DNA of 64,000 nucleotides from Asticcacaulis tiandongensis (GTDB lineage: Bacteria; Pseudomonadota; Alphaproteobacteria; Caulobacterales; Caulobacteraceae), in assembly GCF_006475605.1 (NCBI RefSeq), contig NZ_SSBC01000010.1:1342802-1406801 (forward strand), written 5' to 3'. The first letter of the stretch is position 1; every line of letters begins with the position of its first letter. The position numbers were made by a program, and so were the translations under genes. The notes under the pieces are model-generated. The model saw only the letters and a program-made list of their open reading frames with translations. It was not told the DNA's origin and searched no databases. This document shows positions 25,449 to 36,061 of the stretch, piece by piece.

Positions 25449-26554
25449 CCTTCCTGTCTTGCCCCCTCCCCCTCAAACCCCGCCTCAATCGCAAACCCCT
25501 CCAGCGCCGCCAGATAATCCCTAAGCCGCACCAGCCCCAGACTACTATACGCCCCCGCCTTAAGGCTCTCATCACCCTCATACAAACGCTGCCCCAGCAA
25601 GATCGCAGGCACACACGGTATCTGCGGCCCATCCCCGTCGCGCGCAATAATATGCCACTCACGCCTTATCCGCTGACCGTCACGATCCACCCCTTCGATC
25701 TCGACAAACATCCCCCCGTCATCCGACCCCAGCCCGTTAAACAAGTCCGCGCCCTTAAGCAACGGCCCCGCCAGCTTCGGCAAGGCCACCGGCATCAGCC
25801 CTAAGCGCACCAGCCACGACATGGCCCAAAGCCCCAGATGAATGAACCCGACCTCTAGCCCCGCCCCAAAGCGCACCGCCTTAAACCCGTAACGCTCCGG
25901 CAACAGATCAAGATCGGGAATATCGCAATTGCCCATGAACCGCCGCCCCAGTTGCGGAAAGTCATGCTGCCGCAAATCCTGCCAGCCATAGGGCCTGTCG
26001 TTCCCCGCATAGGGCTTCAGCGGCTTGCCGACATAGCTCAAAATCCCCGCCGTCGTCGCCAGCCCCCGTTCCGCCCCCTGACCGGGACAGATACCAAACT
26101 CAATCCGTTCCAGAACGGCAAATTCATCCTTCACTGCCTCAATGACTGCCGACGACAGACATGGCACGCTTGAGGCCCCGCTGATCAGCGTCACCCCCGC
26201 CGCCTTTGCCACCGCCCCCAGCCGCCCAAAGCCCGTGACAAAGGCCCGCCCGTCCGACAGATCGACATAGTGTGCGCCCGCCTGAACACAGGCCTCCGCC
26301 ACCCGATAATCCGCTCCCTGAAACGGCCCCGCCGTATGAATGACCACGCGCGGCCTTAAGGCCTCAAGCGCCCCCTTAAGATCACCGGCAATGTCCACCA
26401 CAGCATACTCTGCCCCCAGACTTTCGGCGCAGGCCCGCGCCTTATCCGCGTTGCGTCCGGCAATGACCACCGGCACATTTCGCGCCAGCAATCCCGCCGC
26501 AATACGCTTGCCGAAATTACCATACCCCCCAAGTATCAGAACCGAGTCACGCAT
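25301..26554 (-). CDS. Saccharopine dehydrogenase-like NAD(P)-binding protein with repeat-encoded tail
   Basis: 417 aa. Rossmann start: VLILGGYGNFGKRIAAGLL, then AGRNADKARACAESLGAE and VIHTAGPFQG, as in saccharopine-dehydrogenase-like/SDR proteins. The final ~49 residues (from about residue 369) are Arg/Lys/Gly/Pro-rich and are encoded by the B, C-like and A palindromes. The natural end of the protein is therefore probably near residue 365. It overlaps the DUF4166 gene by 8 nt and forms a three-gene unit with DUF4166 and DCC proteins. The substrate is unknown. Confidence 0.85.
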   Translation of the reverse strand: MRDSVLILGGYGNFGKRIAAGLLARNVPVVIAGRNADKARACAESLGAEYAVVDIAGDLKGALEALRPRVVIHTAGPFQGADYRVAEACVQAGAHYVDLSDGRAFVTGFGRLGAVAKAAGVTLISGASSVPCLSSAVIEAVKDEFAVLERIEFGICPGQGAERGLATTAGILSYVGKPLKPYAGNDRPYGWQDLRQHDFPQLGRRFMGNCDIPDLDLLPERYGFKAVRFGAGLEVGFIHLGLWAMSWLVRLGLMPVALPKLAGPLLKGADLFNGLGSDDGGMFVEIEGVDRDGQRIRREWHIIARDGDGPQIPCVPAILLGQRLYEGDESLKAGAYSSLGLVRLRDYLAALEGFAIEAGFEGEGARQEGRDPSGTQCLKSLSATSPQGREEAARKKASPTLPASREGFKEDTPPRPR

Positions 26555-27164
26555 CTTGATAGGTCACTTCCGCGATACGAAACCGCCCGCCATAGGCATA
26601 TAAAAGCCCGAAAAATGAACTGCGCAATTCCATGCGCATGATAAACTCATCCTCTGACACCGCCTCTTCCCAGGCCATGCCGCGCCCGATCACAGGCTCA
26701 ATGAACTTCGGCAAATTCAGCAAACGCCCAAACACACGCCACACATAGTTCTTATGAGTCATCTGCACGCGTTGACCGTCGAAAACATAGGCCGCGCGCC
26801 AGCCAATGCCAAGATTCATATATTCGATAACCTCATGCGCCCCTGTCGGGATCATGCGCGAATGGAACACGATCTCACCCTGTGAGAAACGGAACTGACG
26901 ATGGAACACAAAGGCCTGACTGTCCCGTTCTGACTCAAATCTGACCGTGACCGGCACGTCACGCCCCGCATAGGGCGTCAGCATGCGCGACCAGCGGATC
27001 ACAGGCGACAGCACTTTCAGCCACCCCGCCATTTCGACATCCATCACGCCTTCGACCGTCACCCGATCACGTGAAAACGGACGATTGGCATAATGGGCCT
27101 TAAGCACCGGCGGCAATGCCGCCCACTGTTCCGCAAATACCGCCTCGAAGGTGGCTTTGGTCAT
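26547..27164 (-). CDS. DUF4166 domain protein
   Basis: About 205 aa from ATG 27164, which has AGGAAAG upstream and overlaps the DCC gene stop by 4 nt. A longer frame to 27260 would run inside the DCC gene and is rejected. DUF4166 features: LPPVLKAHYANRPFSRDRVT, RFESERDSQAFVFHRQFRF and RMIPTGAHEVIEYMNLGIGW. The domain often occurs fused or adjacent to saccharopine-dehydrogenase-like proteins, as here. The function is unknown; the predicted beta-rich fold has no membrane segments. Confidence 0.87.
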   Translation of the reverse strand: MTKATFEAVFAEQWAALPPVLKAHYANRPFSRDRVTVEGVMDVEMAGWLKVLSPVIRWSRMLTPYAGRDVPVTVRFESERDSQAFVFHRQFRFSQGEIVFHSRMIPTGAHEVIEYMNLGIGWRAAYVFDGQRVQMTHKNYVWRVFGRLLNLPKFIEPVIGRGMAWEEAVSEDEFIMRMELRSSFFGLLYAYGGRFRIAEVTYQDA

Positions 27165-27559
27165 AATGATTTCTTTCCTCTCACCCACAACAGCAGGTTT
27201 CGGCCCATTTTTAACAGCGGATAAATAAACCGCGTCCGTCCTTGTGAGGCGAACATCCACACAACAAACCGATTGAAGCCATTATGCGCCGACCCGAGCA
27301 AAGCCAACAGATGCAAGGCCTCTGCACCATGATAGAACTGTCCCTGATATTTGACGACGATCCCCTCATTAAGATCAAGTCCCAGCGCCCCGATCTTACG
27401 CATTAACGGATGATCCACGGCTTCACGTGCGTTCAAAATATGAAGTTGCCCGACCGCCGCCCTCACCCTGATGGCCTGCGCCGCTGATCGGCACAAAGGG
27501 CAATCGCCGTCATAGACCAGCCACAATCCGTCACCCTCATTTTCAGGATCGCCCATCAA
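27161..27559 (-). CDS. DCC family thiol-disulfide oxidoreductase-like protein (DUF393)
   Basis: 132 aa. LVYDGDCPLCRSAAQAIRVR carries the DxxCxxC active site at about residues 17-24. The rest (HILNAREAVDHPLMRKIGAL, FYHGAEALHLLALL) matches DUF393/DCC. Family members are thioredoxin-like; an actual redox role is unproven. First gene of a DCC-DUF4166-saccharopine-dehydrogenase-like operon with 4-nt and 8-nt overlaps. Confidence 0.9.
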   Translation of the reverse strand: MMGDPENEGDGLWLVYDGDCPLCRSAAQAIRVRAAVGQLHILNAREAVDHPLMRKIGALGLDLNEGIVVKYQGQFYHGAEALHLLALLGSAHNGFNRFVVWMFASQGRTRFIYPLLKMGRNLLLWVRGKKSL

Positions 27560-27675
27560 AGCCTTACCCCTAAAACCTTACCTGTCTTAGGTCGGATTAT
27601 GTCAGGCGACAATGCTCTATTGACTTCGCCCCCGTGCGCCCCATCTCTTTTTGCATACCCCTCAGGAGCTTACCG

Positions 27676-28305
27676 ATGATCACCCTGCACACATGGACCA
27701 CGCCTAACGGTTTCAAAGCCTCCATTGCCCTCGAAGAGCTGGGCCTCCCCTACCGTGTCAGACCGGTAGATATCGGCAAGGACGAACAGTTTCATCCCGA
27801 CTTTCTGAAAATTTCTCCGAACAACAAAATCCCTGCCATCGTCGATGAAGACAACGGCCTGAGCGTGTTTGAAACCGGTGCCATTCTGGTCTATCTGGCC
27901 GAAAAAACAGGTAAACTCCTGCCCGCCTCAGGCCCCGAACGCTACAAGGTGCTGGAATGGCTCAACTGGCAGATGGGCGGTCTTGGCCCCATGCTGGGTC
28001 AGTTGGGTCACTTCGCTGTCTTCGCCAAGGACAAAATCCCCTACGCTATTGAGCGCTATAGCAATGAGGCCAAACGCCTCCTGAAAGTGCTTGATACCCA
28101 GCTATCGAAAAACGACTACGTGGCCGGTAGGGACTATTCCATTGCCGACATCGCCATCTTCCCGTGGATCAATGGCCTGATTGTCTCCTACAAGCAGCCG
28201 GAACTTCTGGCTGACTTCCCGCATCTTCTCAAATGGTTCAGTGAGATTGCCGCCCGCCCGGCTGTCCAAAAGGGCCTGACCATTGGCAAAGACGCCATAG
28301 GCTAA
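27676..28305 (+). CDS. Glutathione S-transferase family protein
   Basis: 209 aa from ATG 27676, which is preceded by CTCAGGAGCTTACCG; the frame from 27634 lacks a good site. Thioredoxin-fold N-domain: ITLHTWTTPNGFKASIALEELGLPY, with the cis-Pro in NNKIPAI and glutathione-binding FETGAILVYLAEK. All-helical C-domain: ADIAIFPWI. It resembles the Ure2p/YfcG-like (nu-class) group, which uses glutathione in disulfide-bond reduction; the class assignment is tentative. Confidence 0.92.
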   Translation: MITLHTWTTPNGFKASIALEELGLPYRVRPVDIGKDEQFHPDFLKISPNNKIPAIVDEDNGLSVFETGAILVYLAEKTGKLLPASGPERYKVLEWLNWQMGGLGPMLGQLGHFAVFAKDKIPYAIERYSNEAKRLLKVLDTQLSKNDYVAGRDYSIADIAIFPWINGLIVSYKQPELLADFPHLLKWFSEIAARPAVQKGLTIGKDAIG

Positions 28306-28316
28306 ATAGCCATCTC

Positions 28317-28387
28317 TTCTTCATACCTCCCCGACTTGTCGGGGAGGGGGACCGCCGCGATCCATCGCGGGGGTGGTGGGGTATCTT
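28317..28387 (+). repeat. A palindromic repeat
   Basis: CATACCTCCCCGAC-tt-GTCGGGGAGG, second hairpin GCGAT-cc-ATCGC, tail GGTGGTGGGGTATC. It lies between convergent GST and YbaK genes. + strand. Confidence 0.87.
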
Positions 28388-28394
28388 TTTGGCT

Positions 28395-28868
28395 TTACGC
28401 CATCAAATCCACATAACCGGCCTGCAAAAACGCCGCGGCCTCATCGGGCGCGATACTTAGCAACAACCCCCGCTGACCGGCGTTTATGTAAATGAGATCA
28501 AATAGCTGCGCCGTCTCGTCCATTGCGGTCGGCGCAGGCTTTCTCTGGCCAAAAGGCGATATCCCCCCGACCTTGAAACCGGTGGCCCGTTCGGCATCGG
28601 GCACCTTCATCATCTGCGCGGCCTTGCCCTTAAAATGCGCCGCCAGCTTCTTCATACTGACCTCACCATTGGACGGCACCACCACGCACACGCCCTTGCC
28701 ATCAACCTCAGCCATCAGGGTCTTAAAGGTCTGTGACGGATCAACGCCTAAGGCTTCTGCGGCCTGCAATCCGACACGCGGCGCATCGGGATCATAATCA
28801 TAGGGATGAAGATCAAACGTGACGCCCGCCTTGGTGAGCGCGGCCGTCGCTGCCGTTGTCTTTGACAT
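28395..28868 (-). CDS. ybaK: Cys-tRNA(Pro)/aminoacyl-tRNA deacylase, YbaK/EbsC family
   Basis: 157 aa from ATG 28868; the open frame to 29075 overlaps the divergent gene's leader and is not needed. YbaK features: FKTLMAEVDGKGVCVVVPSNGEVSMKKLAAHFKGK, VGGISPFGQRKPAP and YINAGQRGLLLSIAP. It removes wrongly charged cysteine (and other small residues) from tRNA(Pro) in the cytoplasm. The size is normal. Confidence 0.92.
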   Translation of the reverse strand: MSKTTAATAALTKAGVTFDLHPYDYDPDAPRVGLQAAEALGVDPSQTFKTLMAEVDGKGVCVVVPSNGEVSMKKLAAHFKGKAAQMMKVPDAERATGFKVGGISPFGQRKPAPTAMDETAQLFDLIYINAGQRGLLLSIAPDEAAAFLQAGYVDLMA

Positions 28869-28995
28869 AATCACACATATCAACCGTTTCAGTGGTTTCA
28901 TATAACCGCTGCGGCGCACGCTTTGCAATGTTCTGGTTAACGGCCCGCACCTGTATCGTCCTGATACGGTCAGTGCCAAACCAGAGTAGATTACA

Positions 28996-30354
28996 ATGTT
29001 TGAATTTGGACGCGAACTGCGGCGTATACTGGGACAGAACGTATTGGGCCTGAGCGCCCGCTCTGACCCGGACACCAGTCTGTACGAACTGATGAACCTT
29101 GAGATGCTTATCGCTCAGGGCCACAGCCTCGACACCGAGATCAGTCGTGTCTCCAGCAAAAACACCCTTGAGCATTGCCTTGAGTCAGCCCTGATCTGGC
29201 GCGAATATGCCCGCCGCACCGGCGACACCCTGGCCATCACCAAGGCCACGACCGCGGCTGAAAAGGCGGGCCAGAGCGCGATTAATGGCGTTGATGCCGC
29301 CCGTGCCGCCCGCATTCAGGCTGACATCTGCCTCTTAAGCTATGACCTGTTTGAAACCCCTGACCTGCTCGACAGCGCCGAAAGCCTGCTGGCTCAGGCC
29401 CGCGCGGCGGTTGACCCGCACCATAACCACAGCCTCGATGCCGCCTTCACCCTGACCGAAGCGCGTCTTCTGGCCCGTCTGGCGCTGCGCCAAGGCGTAG
29501 GCGGTGATCTTGAACCGGCGCTCGAAGCCATGGCCCAGATTGACCGTGCGGTGGAAAAATACGACCATCTGGTACGTCAGTCCGGTGCCACCAAAGACAA
29601 GATCGAGGCCGCCAATGCCCGTATTGAACGGTGCGACCTTCTGGCGCTGGTGGGCATTGACCGCAAGGACAGCCGCCTTCTGAAAGCTGTCATCAAAGAA
29701 CTCAGCGCCCTGAAAATCCGCTTCGACCCTCAGTTTGAGCCCCTGACCACGGCCCGCCTGAGCCAGAGACTGGCGCTGGTAAAGGCCCATATGGGTCAGA
29801 TTGACGGCACCCCTGAAGGGGTCGCCGACGCCCTGTCGGTTCTGGGCCTGAAAGCGGATCTTCTGCCCTATGAACACAGCCCGATGGACTGGCTTGAACA
29901 CAAACAGACCATGGCTCTGGCCCTGCAGATACTGGCCGACCTCACCGCCGAGGAACGCCTGTCCGAACAGGCTCTGTCGCTTTATGATCTGGCCATGAGC
30001 AAGCCCTTGCAAAAGGGCCTGCGGGCGCGCGCCGAACTGATCAATAACCGCGTCGCCTGCCTGACGCGCCTTGCTGAGCTTAAGGGTGATCTTCTGGCCC
30101 TTGACGCCGCCGAAGATGCCTTCAAATCAGAACTCATCACCACCAACCCGAACGAAGATCCGGTCGGCTGGGCTATCCTGCAAACCAATCTGGGACGGCT
30201 TTATGTGTCACGTTGTGACCTGACCGGCTTCATGCCGGGGCGCACCGAAATCGCCTATGCCCTTGAGGCCGCCCGCGATATTTTCGAGGAATTCGGCCTC
30301 AAAACCCTGCTCGGCCTGACCGACCGTAACCTGATGCGCATCCGTCAGGCCTGA
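28996..30354 (+). CDS. Conserved-looking helical-repeat protein of unknown function
   Basis: 452 aa. No family recognised. It has no signal peptide or membrane segment. The sequence is almost entirely alpha-helical, with repeated pairs of Ala/Leu-rich helices (ALIWREYARRTGDTLAITKA, DLFETPDLLDSAESLLAQA, SLYDLAMSKPLQKGLRARAE), which suggests a TPR-like solenoid and thus a protein-binding scaffold (inference). Spacing of roughly 40 residues between similar helix pairs is compatible with TPR/Sel1-like repeats. Codon use matches its neighbours. It is divergent from ybaK across 127 nt. Confidence 0.75.
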   Translation: MFEFGRELRRILGQNVLGLSARSDPDTSLYELMNLEMLIAQGHSLDTEISRVSSKNTLEHCLESALIWREYARRTGDTLAITKATTAAEKAGQSAINGVDAARAARIQADICLLSYDLFETPDLLDSAESLLAQARAAVDPHHNHSLDAAFTLTEARLLARLALRQGVGGDLEPALEAMAQIDRAVEKYDHLVRQSGATKDKIEAANARIERCDLLALVGIDRKDSRLLKAVIKELSALKIRFDPQFEPLTTARLSQRLALVKAHMGQIDGTPEGVADALSVLGLKADLLPYEHSPMDWLEHKQTMALALQILADLTAEERLSEQALSLYDLAMSKPLQKGLRARAELINNRVACLTRLAELKGDLLALDAAEDAFKSELITTNPNEDPVGWAILQTNLGRLYVSRCDLTGFMPGRTEIAYALEAARDIFEEFGLKTLLGLTDRNLMRIRQA

Positions 30355-30359
30355 TCCCA

Positions 30360-30430
30360 ATCATACCTCCCTGCCTTTGGCGGGGAGGGGGACCACGACT
30401 GTTTACGGTCGGGGTGGTGGGGTATCTTGC
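30360..30430 (+). repeat. A palindromic repeat
   Basis: CATACCTCCCTGCC...GGCGGGGAGG, second hairpin CGACTG-ttta-CGGTCG (one mismatch), tail GGTGGTGGGGTATC. + strand. Confidence 0.85.
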
Positions 30431-30481
30431 TGCCCTCTCAGAGCGAATTTCAGTCAAATTAAATCGAAAACCTGCTCTGAA

Positions 30482-30537
30482 ATCCCTCCTCCCTGCTTTG
30501 CGGGGAGGTGGCCAGCTTGCTGGCCGGAGGGGCATCT
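30482..30537 (+). repeat. B palindromic repeat
   Basis: CCTCCTCCCTGCtttGCGGGGAGG, second hairpin GGCCAGC-tt-GCTGGCC, closing GGAGGGGC. + strand. It is immediately followed by the 153-bp inverted-repeat element. Confidence 0.85.
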
Positions 30538-30539
30538 TT

Positions 30540-30692
30540 GAGACGGTTTCAAAAGGTTGGAGGAAAGCTCAGACTCTGGGCCGAAAAGACGTGGCTGCGA
30601 GGACCGTAGCGCAGCGTACTCAAGCCGTTACGCACCTTAAGTGCAGAAGGTGCGACTTTGCAGGCCAGAAAACGGTCTTTTGAAACCGTCTC
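30540..30692. repeat. 153-bp element with perfect 16-bp terminal inverted repeats
   Basis: GAGACGGTTTCAAAAG at 30540-30555 and its exact reverse complement at 30677-30692. Inside is another hairpin, CGCACCTT-aagtgcag-AAGGTGCG (30631-30654). The right end touches the stop codon of the DUF2336 gene. It carries no plausible coding frame. It could be a non-autonomous mobile element (ERIC/MITE-like) or a structured 3' UTR. Confidence 0.65.
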
Positions 30693-31778
30693 TTAAGCTG
30701 CATGTCCTTCGACGCGCCTTAACCGCCAGAAGCGAATGGTGCGCATCGCCGTTTCCTTCGGCAGTTCTTCATAGAGCCGGCCATATTCCGCCGCCTTGCC
30801 CATGGCGTTTTCCTCGGACGACAGCATGATCATGGCATAGGTGAGAAACAGCGCCTTCTCCAGACCCGCCGCCTTACAGGCAATGGCCAGCGCATCAATT
30901 TCGCGCTTTTCCACCAGATGCCGCGCCGTCAGAAAATCAATATCCGCCAACTGCGACAGGGCCACAAGGAAATAGGTCTGATTAGGGTCACGCATATATT
31001 TCGCCAGCAGCGATGGCGTCAGCTTTTCACTGTTGCGCAATATCTCGACCTCAGTCGAAATGCGCTCATAGTCTTCCGGAAAACTGCCGTGTGCAATCGC
31101 CACACGGTTACGGCTCTTCGACAGGGCCAGTTCGATCACCGTTGGATCAAGCGCCGCATTTTCCTGCAAGATACGCTCACGCAACCGCGCCTCAACGACA
31201 AAATACATGTCGTTCATCAGATCGACCGGCAAGTCCTTACGTCCGACTACCGCCTCATGCAAGGCAGGGCTGTTCTGGGCGCGGGCCACAACGGCCTCAT
31301 TGGTCTGGCGCGACAAACGTGCCCCATCATTGCGCAACAGCACATTGACCGTCTCGTCATCCCCGCGTTCAACAATGACATAGGATACCGCTTCCGGCAC
31401 ATCCTCACGCTGTGACACCGCCTTGAGGTGCCCCTGTCCCTGCGTGGACACCACATGCAAAAGATCGGTTTCGGTCAGGGCTTTTGAACCCTTCAGAATA
31501 GGCTCCGCCACCTCTATCTGATCAGACGCCAGCTTACGCAAAAGCCCCAGAGGCGCATTGCGCGTGCTGGCAATCTTCTGCGCGATCTCGGCCCGCACCA
31601 TAGCTTCCATCTCGCCCGAAAGGTGCGTCATTACCTCATCATAGAGCACCAGTTCTGGCCCCGACACATCTTCAGGATGCGCCATAAAGATGTCCGTCAC
31701 CTCACGCAGCAATTCACGACGTTTGGCACTCGATGGCTCCTTAGCCAGTTCAATCAACTGGTTGAGCGTCTGGCTCAT
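30693..31778 (-). CDS. DUF2336 domain protein
   Basis: 361 aa. An all-helical HEAT-like protein: TLNQLIELAKEPSSAKRREL, EVTDIFMAHPEDVSGPELVLYDEVMTHL and VRAEIAQKIASTRNAPLGLLRKLA are characteristic of DUF2336, a family largely confined to alphaproteobacteria and numerous in Caulobacterales. It is cytoplasmic, with no enzyme motif. Its function is not known. The mRNA 3' end is formed by the 153-bp inverted-repeat element. Confidence 0.88.
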   Translation of the reverse strand: MSQTLNQLIELAKEPSSAKRRELLREVTDIFMAHPEDVSGPELVLYDEVMTHLSGEMEAMVRAEIAQKIASTRNAPLGLLRKLASDQIEVAEPILKGSKALTETDLLHVVSTQGQGHLKAVSQREDVPEAVSYVIVERGDDETVNVLLRNDGARLSRQTNEAVVARAQNSPALHEAVVGRKDLPVDLMNDMYFVVEARLRERILQENAALDPTVIELALSKSRNRVAIAHGSFPEDYERISTEVEILRNSEKLTPSLLAKYMRDPNQTYFLVALSQLADIDFLTARHLVEKREIDALAIACKAAGLEKALFLTYAMIMLSSEENAMGKAAEYGRLYEELPKETAMRTIRFWRLRRVEGHAA

Positions 31779-31893
31779 TATAATACCCCATTCTTTATCG
31801 GCATATCTGGCGGCTTTTTTGCCGTCCGTTTTTTACTGACGCCTACTTTGTTTTTTAGCCGAAATTATCTTCCGCGCGCTTCCTGACGGCGCG

Positions 31894-32694
31894 TTAGTCT
31901 TTGGTCTCCACCCGTGACGGATCAATCTTCAGATCACCGCCCTGACTGTCCACCGGATCAGGCTGATAGCCATAGGCCCGATGCAGCGAATAAAACCGCG
32001 GCGACTGGGTCGCCGGATCAGTCACCCGCATACCCGGCACGAATACTGACTCATTTTCCGGCACGATCAGCGGCTCCGACAGCGCCGGAGCCGTCGCCGT
32101 AACGGCCTGAGGTTGGGTTTGGGTTTGGGCCTGAGCCTGAATTTGAGTTTGAGTTTGCGTCTGGGCTTGGGTCTGGGTTTGCGTTTCGGCCTTTGGCGCA
32201 GCCTGTCGGCCCGCATATTTACTGGTCGCCGGCAGCACAAACGCCCCCTCCTCCGTCCGTGCCGCAACGGCTGGCGCAGGCATCTCTGTCACCACAGGCG
32301 CTACCACAACCGGCGGCGCAACGGGCTGGGCAATCGTCTTCGGGGCTACCGGCTCCGGCATGTGTACGGGCGGTGGCGGCATGACCTCTGCCGGACGCGG
32401 CACCTCGGCCCTGACAGGCGCGACCGGTACGACGACCGGTTTGGGGGCCGATTGGGGCACAGGTTGCACATAGGGACTGCCCACCTGCCCGTAAGGCGAG
32501 GGCGGTATATCAAAACCGGGCGCACCGGTCGCCGGATTGGGCAGGGCCTTTTCAAGTCGTGGCGCCGTCGCCTGAACGCCGGCGCTTTTACCCGGCCAGC
32601 TGAGATAGGGCCGCGCCCCCTCTGCCGCCGCTGACATGGCCCAAAGGCCCGCCATCGCGCACATACCGCCAGATAGAATTGAACGCAAAATCAT
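31894..32694 (-). CDS. Exported Pro/Gln-rich low-complexity protein
   Basis: 266 aa. An N-terminal signal-peptide-like segment (SGGMCAMAGLWAMSAAAEGA) is followed by a long Pro/Val/Ala-rich stretch (VVPVAPVRAEVPRPAEVMPP) and a Gln/Thr/Ala dipeptide tract (near residues 168-196). A short conserved-looking C-terminus follows (SQGGDLKIDPSRVETKD). No domain recognised. The composition suggests a flexible periplasmic or envelope-spanning linker (inference). It is divergent from the lacZ gene. Confidence 0.65.
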   Translation of the reverse strand: MILRSILSGGMCAMAGLWAMSAAAEGARPYLSWPGKSAGVQATAPRLEKALPNPATGAPGFDIPPSPYGQVGSPYVQPVPQSAPKPVVVPVAPVRAEVPRPAEVMPPPPVHMPEPVAPKTIAQPVAPPVVVAPVVTEMPAPAVAARTEEGAFVLPATSKYAGRQAAPKAETQTQTQAQTQTQTQIQAQAQTQTQPQAVTATAPALSEPLIVPENESVFVPGMRVTDPATQSPRFYSLHRAYGYQPDPVDSQGGDLKIDPSRVETKD

Positions 32695-32795
32695 GCCGTC
32701 AGGCCCGTTTCCTGAGTTGTCACTGCATCCACTCTACCAAAACGGCTTTAATAATGGCCTAATGCCCTTTTTACGGTCATCGCCTCAGCCATTGA

Positions 32796-35975
<3,180 letters not shown>

Positions 35976-35977
35976 AA

Positions 35978-36012
35978 AAAAGCCCCCTGCCGGTTATCGG
36001 CAGGGGGCTTAA
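35978..36012 (-). terminator. Terminator between lacZ and thrC
   Basis: AAGCCCCCTGCCG pairs perfectly with CGGCAGGGGGCTT around a 5-nt loop. On the minus strand it is followed by TTTTTT, serving thrC; on the + strand by TTAAACTT, so it may also serve lacZ. Confidence 0.85.
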
Positions 36013-36061
36013 ACTTCGTGGTAGTTTAAAAGGGCTGGAGCCTCAGCCTAAAAGACGCGTC

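Noticed and set aside
28869..29075. Longer N-terminus for the YbaK protein
   Set aside because: The extra 69 codons overlap the leader and start of the divergent gene and encode sequence unlike any YbaK; ATG 28868 starts where the family starts.
30540..30692. 153-bp inverted-repeat element as an insertion sequence
   Set aside because: Too short to encode a transposase; at most a non-autonomous element, and no target-site duplication is clear.
32110..32195. Hexanucleotide tract as a phase-variable repeat
   Set aside because: The unit is 6 nt, so length changes keep frame, and the units are too degenerate for slippage.
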